DNA of 64,000 nt from an uncultured Fibrobacter sp. (GTDB taxonomy: Bacteria; Fibrobacterota; Fibrobacteria; Fibrobacterales; Fibrobacteraceae), in the NCBI GenBank assembly GCA_934691725.1, contig CAKUTF010000009.1:1-64000 (forward strand), given 5' to 3'. The notes under the pieces were generated by a model. It worked only from the letters and a program-made list of their open reading frames with translations, made no database searches and was not told where the DNA came from. Shown in pieces: positions 25,321 to 34,625 of this stretch. The translations under genes were made by a program, and so were the position numbers. Within the stretch, counting starts at the first letter, position 1. Each line of letters starts with the position of its first letter.

Positions 25321-26733
25321 ATGACCAAGAACGAACTCATCGCTAGGCTCAAGGCCATCGAATGGGATGACTTTGAAGCAAAGGAAGCCGCCACGGAACT
25401 TCCCAAAAACATCTGGGAAAGTGTCAGCGCGTTTTCCAACACATCCGGCGGATGGATTGTTCTTGGAGTAAAACAAACCGGAAACAAGTTTGAAATTAGC
25501 GGGGTCCAAAACGGCGAAAAAATCGAATCGGACTTTTTTGACTGTATCCGAGGAAGACAAAAATTAAACCAGCGAATCGTTGTCAAGGCAAAAAAATATC
25601 GGGTCGATGGAAAACTTGTTTTGGCATTTTTCATTCCGTCTTCTCCCATCAAACCGATTTACTTTACATCCGAGCGCAACACGTTCATCAGAACGGGCAG
25701 CGGAGATCGCAGAGCGACCGACATGGAAATCATGGCCATGTTCCGCGACCAGGCATTCGGCACAAAAAGCGAGCAAATCGTTCCCGATTCGGCCCTAGCC
25801 ATGCTCAATCAGAATTCTCTAGAATCCTATATTGAACAGATCAAGGCTTTCAATCCCGAGTTCCCTTACAGCAATCTGCCCGTTGAAAAGTTTTGCGAAA
25901 AAACCGGCATCACCAAAAAAGGCAAACTGACTTACGGAAGCCTTTTGATGTTCGGAACTCGCGACGAAATCCAATACCATATAAGCAACTTCTGGATAGA
26001 CATGCTCGAAATTCCGGGCACGGACATGGGAACTGCCGAACCGCGCTATACATTCCGAATGCCGGAACAGGAAAATCTCTGGGAGTATTACAACGTTTTT
26101 ATTCAACGGTTACGAACCCATATCGACGCACCGTTCACAGCGGGACCGAACGGTTTTTCCCCGGACGACAATTCCCAGCTTTACGCCTTGCGCGAAGGGC
26201 TGGTAAACATGCTCGCCCATGCGGACTACTTTAGCCCGATGCATTCCACCATTCGCGTATTTACAGATCGAATCGAGTTTCAAAATCCAGGGCGTTTTCC
26301 TTTTGATTTAAAGGAGCTTCGTACACAAAACCATTCGATGCCGCGGAACCCGACGCTTATCAAGCTTTTCCGCTATGCAAAGCTCTCCGAAAATGCGGGA
26401 TACGGAATCGACAAGATGCTCTCGTGGGAAAAGCTGACCCACAGAAAAGTAAAGTTTGAAAGCGATCTGGTTATCTCTACGGTAATCTATAACAAGAATT
26501 TGACGAAACCGATAACCGCTCTAAATGAGCCTCTAAATGAGCCTCTAAAACAGCTGCTAGAAGTAATTCAATTTCAGCCCAAAGCCACCAAAACACTTAT
26601 CGCTATAAAAATAGGGAAATCTCGCGCCACAGTGACAAGAATGCTCGCAAAGCTCACCGAACAAGGGCTAATAAGACGAGTTGGTCCTGACAAAAACGGG
26701 CATTGGGAAATTGTAAAGGATGGTTGCAGATGA
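25321..26733 (+). CDS. Schlafen/AlbA_2-domain transcriptional regulator
   Basis: 470 residues. Residues ~12-130 form the AlbA_2/Slfn nucleic-acid-binding domain (FEAKEAATELPKNIWESVSA, TSGGWIVLGV, TFIRTGSGDRRAT). A GHKL-ATPase-like C-part follows (LREGLVNMLAHADY, NAGYGIDKM), as in proteins annotated 'RecG-like', and then a C-terminal winged helix (KSRATVTRMLAKLTEQGLIRR). It is unexpected in a sugar operon, but its stop overlaps the next ATG (26730-26733), so it is translated with it. Residues ~402-409 hold a duplicated NEPL, encoded by a 12-base tandem repeat. Confidence 0.85.
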   Translation: MTKNELIARLKAIEWDDFEAKEAATELPKNIWESVSAFSNTSGGWIVLGVKQTGNKFEISGVQNGEKIESDFFDCIRGRQKLNQRIVVKAKKYRVDGKLVLAFFIPSSPIKPIYFTSERNTFIRTGSGDRRATDMEIMAMFRDQAFGTKSEQIVPDSALAMLNQNSLESYIEQIKAFNPEFPYSNLPVEKFCEKTGITKKGKLTYGSLLMFGTRDEIQYHISNFWIDMLEIPGTDMGTAEPRYTFRMPEQENLWEYYNVFIQRLRTHIDAPFTAGPNGFSPDDNSQLYALREGLVNMLAHADYFSPMHSTIRVFTDRIEFQNPGRFPFDLKELRTQNHSMPRNPTLIKLFRYAKLSENAGYGIDKMLSWEKLTHRKVKFESDLVISTVIYNKNLTKPITALNEPLNEPLKQLLEVIQFQPKATKTLIAIKIGKSRATVTRMLAKLTEQGLIRRVGPDKNGHWEIVKDGCR

Positions 26734-27935
26734 AAAAACTGATGCTCCTTGGCGGTTCCGCACAACAAGTAGTTGCCATAGAAACAGCAAAAAAATTAGG
26801 TCTCTATACAATAATCTGCGACTATCTTCCTGATAATCCCGGCCAATTTGTCGCAGATAAATTTTACCAAATAAGTACAACAGATAAGCAAGCCATTCTT
26901 AAAATAGCCCTCTATGAAAATATAGACGCAATAGTCGCTTACGCATCAGATCCAGCAGCTCCGACAGCGGCTTATGTTGCAGAAAAAATGGGACTGCCAG
27001 GAAATCCATACGAAGCCGTGAAAACTTTATGCAACAAGGATAAATTCAGAGATTTTCTTGCAAGAAACGGATTCAATACACCAACAGCATGTGGATACAA
27101 TAACGCATCAGAAGCTCTCAAAGACATTAAAAATGGGAAATTTCATTTTCCAATTATAATCAAACCCGTCGACTCTTCTGGCAGTAAAGGCGTCTCTGTT
27201 CTAGAAAACGCCTCTAATCACCAAAATGCCATTGAATACGCTTTTTACTTTTCTCGTCAAAAGCGCATCATCGTTGAAGAATTTATAGAAAGAGCCCATC
27301 CGTATCTAATAGGCGGAGACATTTATGTTTCTGACGGAAAAATCATCCTTTGGGGACTTTTAAATTGCCTTAGAGATTTTAAGGTTAATCCACTAGTTCC
27401 TGTCGGGAAAAGCTATCCATTGGAACTTTCTTTAGAACAAAAACAAATCGTTCGCAAAACTTTACAGGAACTTATCACTGCATTAGGAATTCGTAATAGC
27501 GCTATGAATATAGAGCTAATTGTAGACAAAAATAATCAGGTTTGGCCTATTGATATAGGACCTCGAAACGGCGGCAATATGATTCCTGATCTTCTAGGAT
27601 ATATTTTTAACGTAGATGTGATAGAAATGACTCTCCGCGGAGCAATTGGAGACACGGAAGTCCCTTTGATTTCAGAAGGAAAGCCTTTCTATGCGACATA
27701 TAACATACATAGTATTCGAAAAGGAATTTACGAAAACATCAAATTTGACGACTTCCTAAATCCATACATTATTCAAAAAAAACTTTATAAGAAAAGAGGA
27801 GATCTTGTTGAATTTTTCGACAATGCAGCCAAAGTCCTTGGAATCGTATTTTTCAAATTTCCATCCAAAGAAATTATGGATTATATTTTGAAAAACATTG
27901 ATAAATGGATTCATGTAAATCTTAAACCTGAATGA
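26730..27935 (+). CDS. ATP-grasp ligase (first of two)
   Basis: 401 residues. An N-terminal Rossmann-like preATP-grasp domain (MLLGGSAQQVVAIETAKKLG) is followed by ATP-grasp proper: IIIKPVDSSGSKGVSV, IVEEFIE, and the metal site NIELIVDKNNQVWPIDIGPR with NGGN. It resembles carbamoyl-phosphate-synthase-large-chain-like ligases found in polysaccharide loci. It should join a carboxylate to an amine or another nucleophile via an acyl phosphate. Substrate unknown. It starts inside the Schlafen gene's stop. Confidence 0.8.
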   Translation: MKKLMLLGGSAQQVVAIETAKKLGLYTIICDYLPDNPGQFVADKFYQISTTDKQAILKIALYENIDAIVAYASDPAAPTAAYVAEKMGLPGNPYEAVKTLCNKDKFRDFLARNGFNTPTACGYNNASEALKDIKNGKFHFPIIIKPVDSSGSKGVSVLENASNHQNAIEYAFYFSRQKRIIVEEFIERAHPYLIGGDIYVSDGKIILWGLLNCLRDFKVNPLVPVGKSYPLELSLEQKQIVRKTLQELITALGIRNSAMNIELIVDKNNQVWPIDIGPRNGGNMIPDLLGYIFNVDVIEMTLRGAIGDTEVPLISEGKPFYATYNIHSIRKGIYENIKFDDFLNPYIIQKKLYKKRGDLVEFFDNAAKVLGIVFFKFPSKEIMDYILKNIDKWIHVNLKPE

Positions 27936-27952
27936 AAAGCAAGGAGACAATC

Positions 27953-28975
27953 ATGCCCGAAAAAAGAAAAAAAATTATAGTTCTAGGAGCAACCGGAACC
28001 TTAGGAACAAATATTACCGTGTACCTCAAAAAACTCGGTTATGATGTCATTGCGGTCGGCCACCGCAAGAATGATAACGGATTTTACGAAGAGCAAAACA
28101 TTCCCTATTTTTCTCTTGATGTTACCAATATAAACGACTTCAGTATACTTCCAAAACAAGATGTATTCGCGGTTCTTGATTTTGCAGGAATGCTTCCAGC
28201 CGCGATGCAGGGGTACAACGCAAACCTGTACATTTCTTCCATTGTGCAAGGAACTTTAAATGTATTAGAATACACCCGTTGTGCTGGGGCCGATCGTATT
28301 ATTTTTCCACAATCTCTTTTTGATGTAAGCTATTTATTTGGAACAAAAGTCCCTATTCCTGCAGACTCTCTACGCAAAGCCCCTCTAACCGGAGACCACG
28401 CTGTCTATGTTATTGCGAAAAACGCCGCAGTAGATCTCATCGAGCATTACCATACCACCTATGGACTTAAACGCTTTATTCTTCGTCTATCTCGTGTATA
28501 TACCTATCATCCAAATCCATACACATTTCGCAATGGCAAGAAAATTCTTGTTTCCGATAGATTTTTCATTTATCAAGCACTGAAAGGAAATGATTTGGAA
28601 ATTTGGGGCGATCCATACAAATTACTTGAAACCTGCTCCATGCGTGATTTTCTACAAATTGTTGAAAAAAGCCTTCTAGCGAAACACGATGGTGGCATCT
28701 ACAACATTGGTAGTGGCGGAAGCACTCTTGAAGAACGCGTGCGCGCCATAGCGGAAGTCTTTAATCCTGAGGGTAAAAAATCTAAAATTTCTTATGCTCC
28801 AGAAAAACCTAGTGCGCGCCAATTTGTGTTAGACATCCGCAAAACTATAGATGAACTTGATTATCAACCTAAATGTTCTTGGAAAGACTATCTTCTTGAC
28901 TTCAAAAAAGAAATGGAAACACAACCATTTGCCAAGCTTTGGGGAAAAGAATCTGACTACTATTCAAAAAATTAA
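27953..28975 (+). CDS. NAD-dependent sugar epimerase/dehydratase (SDR)
   Basis: 340 residues from ATG 27953, preferred because AAGGAG lies 8 bases upstream; ATG 27932 overlapping the previous stop is the alternative. Cofactor motif VLGATGTLGTN, catalytic YVIAK (Tyr-X3-Lys), and the extended-SDR substrate region CSMRDFL with IYNIGSGG. It acts on a nucleotide sugar as an epimerase, dehydratase or reductase. It is sandwiched between two ATP-grasp genes, so the three may act on one sugar. Confidence 0.85.
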   Translation: MPEKRKKIIVLGATGTLGTNITVYLKKLGYDVIAVGHRKNDNGFYEEQNIPYFSLDVTNINDFSILPKQDVFAVLDFAGMLPAAMQGYNANLYISSIVQGTLNVLEYTRCAGADRIIFPQSLFDVSYLFGTKVPIPADSLRKAPLTGDHAVYVIAKNAAVDLIEHYHTTYGLKRFILRLSRVYTYHPNPYTFRNGKKILVSDRFFIYQALKGNDLEIWGDPYKLLETCSMRDFLQIVEKSLLAKHDGGIYNIGSGGSTLEERVRAIAEVFNPEGKKSKISYAPEKPSARQFVLDIRKTIDELDYQPKCSWKDYLLDFKKEMETQPFAKLWGKESDYYSKN

Positions 28976-28978
28976 TCT

Positions 28979-30088
28979 ATGAAAATCGCAATAATCGGAG
29001 CATCTACAGGCCAACAACCTCTTTGCCGCAAAGCTAAAGAGATGGGACTAGAAACATATTGCTTTGCTTGGGAAAAAGGTGCAATCTGCAAAAACATAGT
29101 TGATCATTTTTTCCCAATTTCCATTTTTGATACAAATAAAATTGCCTCAATCTGCAAAAGGGAAAATATTGATGGCATCGTTTCCAATGCATCAGAACAG
29201 ATAGCCTTTGTAACATCAATCCTTGCCAAAGAATTGAAAAAACCGGGCGTTTCCCCAGAAGTAATAAAAACAATAAAAAACAAAGCCGCAGTCCGAAAGA
29301 TTTCATCACACATCCCTGAACTACGCACAGTTCGGGCACAACTATTTACCGGAGAAAAAGCGGCACCGTTCTATCCTTGCCTAGTAAAACCATGTACAGG
29401 TTCTGGCAAGCAAGGCGTCAGCTTTGTAAAAAACGACACGGATTTCGCAAATGCAATCCAATATGCGAAAAGCGCAGAATCCGACAAAATTCTTATTGAA
29501 GAATTTATAGACGGCAATGAAATTTCCGTAGAATCACTATCAGCGAAAGGCAAGCATTTTGTTATTCAAATCACAGATAAAGAAAACAGCGGCCCTCCTC
29601 ATTTCGTAGAGTTGAGTCACCATGAACCATCTAGTATCAATCAAAATATAAAACACCGCATTCAAGCAATAATTTCCAAGTTATTATCAGCTGTAAACTA
29701 TACAGACGGTGCATCCCATATAGAATTAAAAGTAACAAAGACAGGAGAGATAGCTCTTATAGAAATAAACCCCCGCGGAGGAGGCGACGAAATATCAAAT
29801 CAACTAGTGACTCTTAGCTCCGGTACAGACTATCTGAAAGGCATCATCGAAATTGCCTTGGGCATATTTAAAAAACCAACTACACTTCACATTCCACAAT
29901 ATGCAGGTATATATTTTCTATGCGCACAAACCAAAAATCGGTTAAATTTTTTCAAAAATGCCGATAAAAAATCCTGGCTAGTTGAAAAGAAAATTCTAAA
30001 CACATCTTTACAAGATGCAACTAGCAATCGAAACAGAAACGGATATCTTATTTATTGCGCAGATCACAAAATTGGAATCAATGAGTAA
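28979..30088 (+). CDS. ATP-grasp ligase (second of two)
   Basis: 369 residues. N-terminal MKIAIIGASTGQQPLCRKAK, ATP-grasp core CLVKPCTGSGKQGVSFVK, ILIEEFIDGNEISVE, and metal-binding HIELKVTKTGEIALIEINPR followed by GGGDEIS. It is only distantly similar to the first ATP-grasp protein, so it is not a recent duplicate and probably has its own substrate. 3 bases separate it from the SDR gene and 2 from the glycosyltransferase. Confidence 0.8.
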   Translation: MKIAIIGASTGQQPLCRKAKEMGLETYCFAWEKGAICKNIVDHFFPISIFDTNKIASICKRENIDGIVSNASEQIAFVTSILAKELKKPGVSPEVIKTIKNKAAVRKISSHIPELRTVRAQLFTGEKAAPFYPCLVKPCTGSGKQGVSFVKNDTDFANAIQYAKSAESDKILIEEFIDGNEISVESLSAKGKHFVIQITDKENSGPPHFVELSHHEPSSINQNIKHRIQAIISKLLSAVNYTDGASHIELKVTKTGEIALIEINPRGGGDEISNQLVTLSSGTDYLKGIIEIALGIFKKPTTLHIPQYAGIYFLCAQTKNRLNFFKNADKKSWLVEKKILNTSLQDATSNRNRNGYLIYCADHKIGINE

Positions 30089-30090
30089 TT

Positions 30091-31008
30091 ATGAATGATA
30101 AAATTCTTGTGAGTGTTATCACTTTAGCGTTTAATCATGAAAAATATATTCGCCAATGTCTTGACGGGATTGTTTTTCAAAAAACAAATTTTTTATTTGA
30201 ACTACTTATTCATGACGATGCATCTACAGATAATACAGCTAATATTATTCGCGAATACCAAGCAAAATACCCCCAAATACTCAAACCCATTTTTCAAAAA
30301 GAAAATCAATATAGCAAAGGGGGAAACCTAGGCGCTCGATTTATTTATCCGAAAGCAAAAGGAAAATATCTTGCCCTTTGCGAAGGCGACGACTACTGGA
30401 CAGACCCCAACAAACTGCAGAGGCAAGTCGATTTTCTGGAAAGCCATCCGAACTATTCCCTATGCGTTCATAAAGCCATTTGCTTTAATGACAGGAAGCA
30501 AGCATTTGAATCATGTTTTCCCAAAATCCACGAAGAAATAGATTTTACAGTAAAAGACATCATTTCTGGTGGTGGCGGTTTTTTCTCTACAAATTCAATG
30601 CTTTACAGAGCAGATTGCCAGTCTTTTGAATCAATCTGGAGTTTATGCCCCGTCGGCGATTATCCTCTAGCCATCAAACTCGCTTTAAAAGGAAAAGTCC
30701 GTTATTTCCCTGAAATCATGAGTTGTTACAGAACATTTGCAAAAGGCTCCTGGTCCGTCCGTACACTATGCGGTAAGGATGCGAAAGAGAAACGGTCTAA
30801 GTTTATTAAAGCCATGGATGTTTTTTTGAATGCTTTGGATAAATTCACACACGATAAATACACAAAAGAGATAAAGAATAAAATTGACTTAAATCACTTC
30901 AAGCTTTATTGGGATTTCAAAATGTGGAACAAGTTAAAAAAAACAACCCATTACAAACAGCGAACCTTTATAGGAAAAATCAAAGCGTTCATCCATTGTC
31001 TAATCTAA
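30091..31008 (+). CDS. Family 2 glycosyltransferase
   Basis: 305 residues. GT-A fold with VSVITLAFNHEKYI, the nucleotide-binding HDDASTDNT and the metal site EGDDYW. It transfers one sugar to a lipid-linked repeat unit at the cytoplasmic face. Last gene of the plus-strand arm. Its stop overlaps the convergent pyruvyltransferase stop by 4 bases. Confidence 0.9.
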   Translation: MNDKILVSVITLAFNHEKYIRQCLDGIVFQKTNFLFELLIHDDASTDNTANIIREYQAKYPQILKPIFQKENQYSKGGNLGARFIYPKAKGKYLALCEGDDYWTDPNKLQRQVDFLESHPNYSLCVHKAICFNDRKQAFESCFPKIHEEIDFTVKDIISGGGGFFSTNSMLYRADCQSFESIWSLCPVGDYPLAIKLALKGKVRYFPEIMSCYRTFAKGSWSVRTLCGKDAKEKRSKFIKAMDVFLNALDKFTHDKYTKEIKNKIDLNHFKLYWDFKMWNKLKKTTHYKQRTFIGKIKAFIHCLI

Positions 31009-32180
31009 TTAGTTTTTCCCAAACATTTTTGCAAATACAATTTCGAGTCTGTACGAAATTTTTCGAGCAATTCTGTTTCATTGTCGTTTACCTCTGCAGC
31101 TTCCCATTGATTGATATTCTCGCCTTCAATTAAATGATGTTCTGCTCCACATTTAAACAAAAGGTCTGAAATTCTATTATCTTTACCATTCTTTTTTTCA
31201 ACCACAGAATAAAATTTCTTTTTGAAATTTAATGCAAATGCAGTTCCATGAAACGATGTTGTCACTATCATCTCGGCATCTCGAAACAATTGGAGAAATT
31301 CTATTGGTCCAACATCGTCAAAATGTAAAGCGTCTTCCAATGAATAACCATCCTTTAATCCGTTGAGAACTACTAAGCGCAAATGCTTTTTTTTTGACAG
31401 CCCCTTAACAAAATCCAATATACCTGGATACGGATCATATGCATAGTGCAAGATATAAACAAGAAGATATTTGCCTCTAACTAATCTTTGAGCAGAACAA
31501 ACAGCAAGCCACTCTTCCCGATTCAATAATAATGTTGGATCACAAACAACTTCAGGCTTTTTGTCAATAAGGTGAAAAACAATCTGGGCCGAACTCGACT
31601 CCCTTACAGACAATGCATTGTATAAGTCAAGATATTTTTTAAAAACCACCTCATCCCTTTGCGAGATTTTTCGACATGAAAAACTCGACGCATAGCTGCA
31701 TTTAATTTTATCTTTTGCAACAAAACCCAACAAAAAATTTGAATCGCCCACCATAAACTTGGGATTCCATACCTGATCACTTCCTGTTATATATATATCG
31801 TATTGTGGCGGAGCAATTGACAAAGACTGAATTGTTCGATAAGGCGAAGACAATTTAAAATAATTTTTATAAAATTTTCTAAATTTCCATTGTTGATGAA
31901 ATCGTCGAATTGCTTGTTGAGCTTTTTTTTCTTTTAACTTCCATGGAAGTTTTAGTAAAAAACATCCAATCAAATAAAACAAAAACAGGCGAACAATACT
32001 CTTCTCAGGAAAGAAACGAATTCCCATTCTTTTACAATGTTCTGCATTCGGGTAAGAATAATCAATCAGTTCTGCAAAAAAGCCCATCGATTCAACTTTT
32101 TTTAACAACGCATAAGCTTGTAAAGCCGAGCCGAAATTTAAAACTTTGTGCATTGTAAGAATGCCGACTTTTTTCTTCAT
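31005..32180 (-). CDS. Polysaccharide pyruvyltransferase
   Basis: 391 residues, PF04230-type. The family signatures NFGSALQAYALLKKVE, ITGSDQVWNP and TTSFHGTAFALN are all present. It should add a pyruvate ketal from PEP onto a sugar of the repeat unit, giving it negative charge. It is coupled (ATGA, 32177-32180) to the ferredoxin/F420-dehydrogenase-beta-like gene, its usual companion in such loci. Confidence 0.9.
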   Translation of the reverse strand: MKKKVGILTMHKVLNFGSALQAYALLKKVESMGFFAELIDYSYPNAEHCKRMGIRFFPEKSIVRLFLFYLIGCFLLKLPWKLKEKKAQQAIRRFHQQWKFRKFYKNYFKLSSPYRTIQSLSIAPPQYDIYITGSDQVWNPKFMVGDSNFLLGFVAKDKIKCSYASSFSCRKISQRDEVVFKKYLDLYNALSVRESSSAQIVFHLIDKKPEVVCDPTLLLNREEWLAVCSAQRLVRGKYLLVYILHYAYDPYPGILDFVKGLSKKKHLRLVVLNGLKDGYSLEDALHFDDVGPIEFLQLFRDAEMIVTTSFHGTAFALNFKKKFYSVVEKKNGKDNRISDLLFKCGAEHHLIEGENINQWEAAEVNDNETELLEKFRTDSKLYLQKCLGKTN

Positions 32181-33379
32181 TTTGCAATCGCTCTTAAAAA
32201 TTTTTTCAATTCATTCCTTATTTTTTTAGGAACAATTTTTCGACGAAAGTGGCGAATATAATACATAACAGGACTTTCACAATACAAATATATTCTTTTC
32301 AATTTTTCAAAAGGTAAATCTATATTCGCATAAATTTCATCTCGGACAGGTTTAAACTCAGATGGATGATATAAATTGCCATTTCCCAAACACACCGCAT
32401 CTAAATCCATTGGAATAATTTTGGCATTTGTTTTTATTTCCTTGAGCAAAGCCATTCCTCTTGACGTATTGACCAACAATATAGACATTCCCTTTTTCTC
32501 GTCCATTTTCAGCGAGGAAGGTTCATGATAAAATCCCCAAAAATCACCAATTGTAAAATCACCTATTCGCTTTAAATTGGCAAACCGACATGAATAGCAA
32601 GATTTTCGAAAAGTTTCACCTCGCAAAAAACTAGAATAGTAAGGATCACAGGATGGATTTACAACATAATCCTTTCCTCCACAACGGTATTCTCCCATAA
32701 TTTTCCAACCAAATCTTTTTTTATTTCGAAATGTAAAGTTTTCTACCTTTGACTTTCTTTTTTTACCAAGCCACAAAAGATACTTTTGAAACAACTTTTG
32801 GCTGGGAGTTCCATGGCAAACCAGATCAATGGTCCATAGCAAGTTTGTCGTCTTCCCCAAAAAAGATTTTAATCCCGCAACTTGGCAAGGAGTTCCGGAA
32901 AAAAGAACAGGACGTCCATTATCCAAAAGCCCTTTAATTTTTTTAAATGAATCTTTTAAATCACTCGACACATATTTTGATCCTTGCAATTTAAATAAAT
33001 CCATTGGTTCTAAAATCATCGAATGACAGACAAACAAAGCATCATCGAATGCAGCACCAAAAACAGCCCCACCCTGTTTCAAAATAATGCGGGCAATTGT
33101 AGCAAACGCACCGCCAGACGAGCTAAGCATCAAACTATCCCCATCAGCGTCCTGCAAAACTCCAGAAAAAATAGGCAAAGATCCTTTTTCTGAGTAGTTT
33201 TTTACAGGGCAACATTTTACACAGACGCCACAACCAATACATTTTTGAGAATCAACCACCGGAAACAGAAATCCTTCTCGATCATATTTCATTTCAATAC
33301 TATTCTTCGGGCAACTATTTGCACATGCGCCACATCCACAACAATCTTTTTTTGCAATGACCTTATTTACCGCAAGCAT
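32177..33379 (-). CDS. Fe-S protein of the F420 hydrogenase/dehydrogenase beta family
   Basis: 400 residues. Two [4Fe-4S] ferredoxin motifs at the N-terminus (CCGCGACANSCP and CIGCGVCVKCCP), then the FrhB-like domains with FSGTPCQVAGLKSFL and the C-terminal CRFANLKRIGDFTIGDFWG. In polysaccharide clusters these proteins accompany pyruvyltransferases; the redox reaction is unknown. F420 itself need not be present. The start overlaps the Wzy gene by 17 bases. Confidence 0.85.
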   Translation of the reverse strand: MLAVNKVIAKKDCCGCGACANSCPKNSIEMKYDREGFLFPVVDSQKCIGCGVCVKCCPVKNYSEKGSLPIFSGVLQDADGDSLMLSSSGGAFATIARIILKQGGAVFGAAFDDALFVCHSMILEPMDLFKLQGSKYVSSDLKDSFKKIKGLLDNGRPVLFSGTPCQVAGLKSFLGKTTNLLWTIDLVCHGTPSQKLFQKYLLWLGKKRKSKVENFTFRNKKRFGWKIMGEYRCGGKDYVVNPSCDPYYSSFLRGETFRKSCYSCRFANLKRIGDFTIGDFWGFYHEPSSLKMDEKKGMSILLVNTSRGMALLKEIKTNAKIIPMDLDAVCLGNGNLYHPSEFKPVRDEIYANIDLPFEKLKRIYLYCESPVMYYIRHFRRKIVPKKIRNELKKFLRAIAK

Positions 33380-34625
33380 TTGAAACCCCTTCTGGTTTTA
33401 AAAATAATTCATCATACTTTATCAAAATAATAGAAAACAGGAATAAAACCGACATTTCAATTCCTATTACAGTCGATAAAGTTTTTCCCGCTAAAAACGC
33501 AAGCGGAATAAATATCCAAAAAAAATTCCTCTTGCATAGAACAATTATAGAATTCAATATACATGAAAAATAAGCAAAAGCACCTACGGCACCAAAATCA
33601 ACCAGCAACTGGAACCAAATACTTTCCGCGCCATAAATATCTTTATCGACTTCCTGGACATAATGCCAAATAAAGCCTGAACCATTTCCCCAAATAGGTG
33701 ATTTTGCCCAATAAAACAAACTTATCAAAAACTGTTCCTGTCTCATACTAGAAGTGCTGCCGCTAACAGCCGTTTGATCTGTATTGATAAAAGAATCTAA
33801 AATTTCTAGCAAAAAAGGCGCCATAAAAACAAACGCAATTAAAGCTACACAGATTTTCAATAATACATTTCCCGATAAGATAAATTCTTTTATAATAATC
33901 CCACACAAAGCCACAAAAGACGCCGCTATAACGGAACGGGTGCCAGAAATTAAAAAACCAATAAAACATAGAGCAAACAGCAAGAGCTTCGGAAAATCAT
34001 TGCAAATTTTATATTTTCTATCAAACCAATAAAAAGTTCCCAAAACAAGTCCAAAAATCATTCCTGTTGGTGCAGGGGTAGAAAGGAACGATTGACATCT
34101 TTTTATGCCAAATCGAACTTTATCATAATCCAATACGCTAACATTGCCTAGTCCTGATGAAATAAAAAACTTAATGACAGGATTTGACGAGGTTACCAAT
34201 TCAAATAAAGCGTAACACCCTAATACAATCGTAAAAAACATTACCGCGTGTACTACAAAAGAAAGGTCCTCCTTATCCTTAATACAAAGCCACACAATAA
34301 TGGGGTAAATATAAAATGAATTAAAACTCAATGTAGCCGTTGGCCAATGAGGTTCTATAAACAAATTAGTTCCTACAACAGACAGTAACATAAAAAACGA
34401 ACCTACATAAAAAGGATAGGAACGTGCAAACTTCCGAAATTCAGCGAACAGATGAAAAGGGGCCAACGCAGTTATTAATGCGGCAACGACATCAAAACAA
34501 GAAAACGGTGTTTGCGGGAATACAAACATCAACAGAAGCAAATGGAAAGGCACGAACAACAAAACTGTTCGCCGATAGTTCAATAATAGCAGGACAAAAA
34601 ACAAAAATGTGATTATGTATGGCAT
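33363..34625 (-). CDS. Wzy-like O-antigen/capsule polymerase
   Basis: 420 residues with about eleven membrane helices and a longer extracytoplasmic loop (residues ~285-340, including RQEQFLISLFYWAKSPIWGN and GSGFIWHY). The ISGTRS phrase and the IWGNGSG loop are typical of the Wzy/WaaL O-antigen ligase superfamily. It would polymerise repeat units in the periplasm. Polymerase rather than ligase is inferred from its place next to Wzx-type machinery. Strongly AT-rich. Confidence 0.85.
   Translation of the reverse strand: MPYIITFLFFVLLLLNYRRTVLLFVPFHLLLLMFVFPQTPFSCFDVVAALITALAPFHLFAEFRKFARSYPFYVGSFFMLLSVVGTNLFIEPHWPTATLSFNSFYIYPIIVWLCIKDKEDLSFVVHAVMFFTIVLGCYALFELVTSSNPVIKFFISSGLGNVSVLDYDKVRFGIKRCQSFLSTPAPTGMIFGLVLGTFYWFDRKYKICNDFPKLLLFALCFIGFLISGTRSVIAASFVALCGIIIKEFILSGNVLLKICVALIAFVFMAPFLLEILDSFINTDQTAVSGSTSSMRQEQFLISLFYWAKSPIWGNGSGFIWHYVQEVDKDIYGAESIWFQLLVDFGAVGAFAYFSCILNSIIVLCKRNFFWIFIPLAFLAGKTLSTVIGIEMSVLFLFSIILIKYDELFLKPEGVSNACGK

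Noticed and set aside
25321..26733. Insertion sequence around the Schlafen gene
   Set aside because: No transposase, terminal inverted repeats or target duplication; the gene is coupled by 5-base and -4-base junctions.
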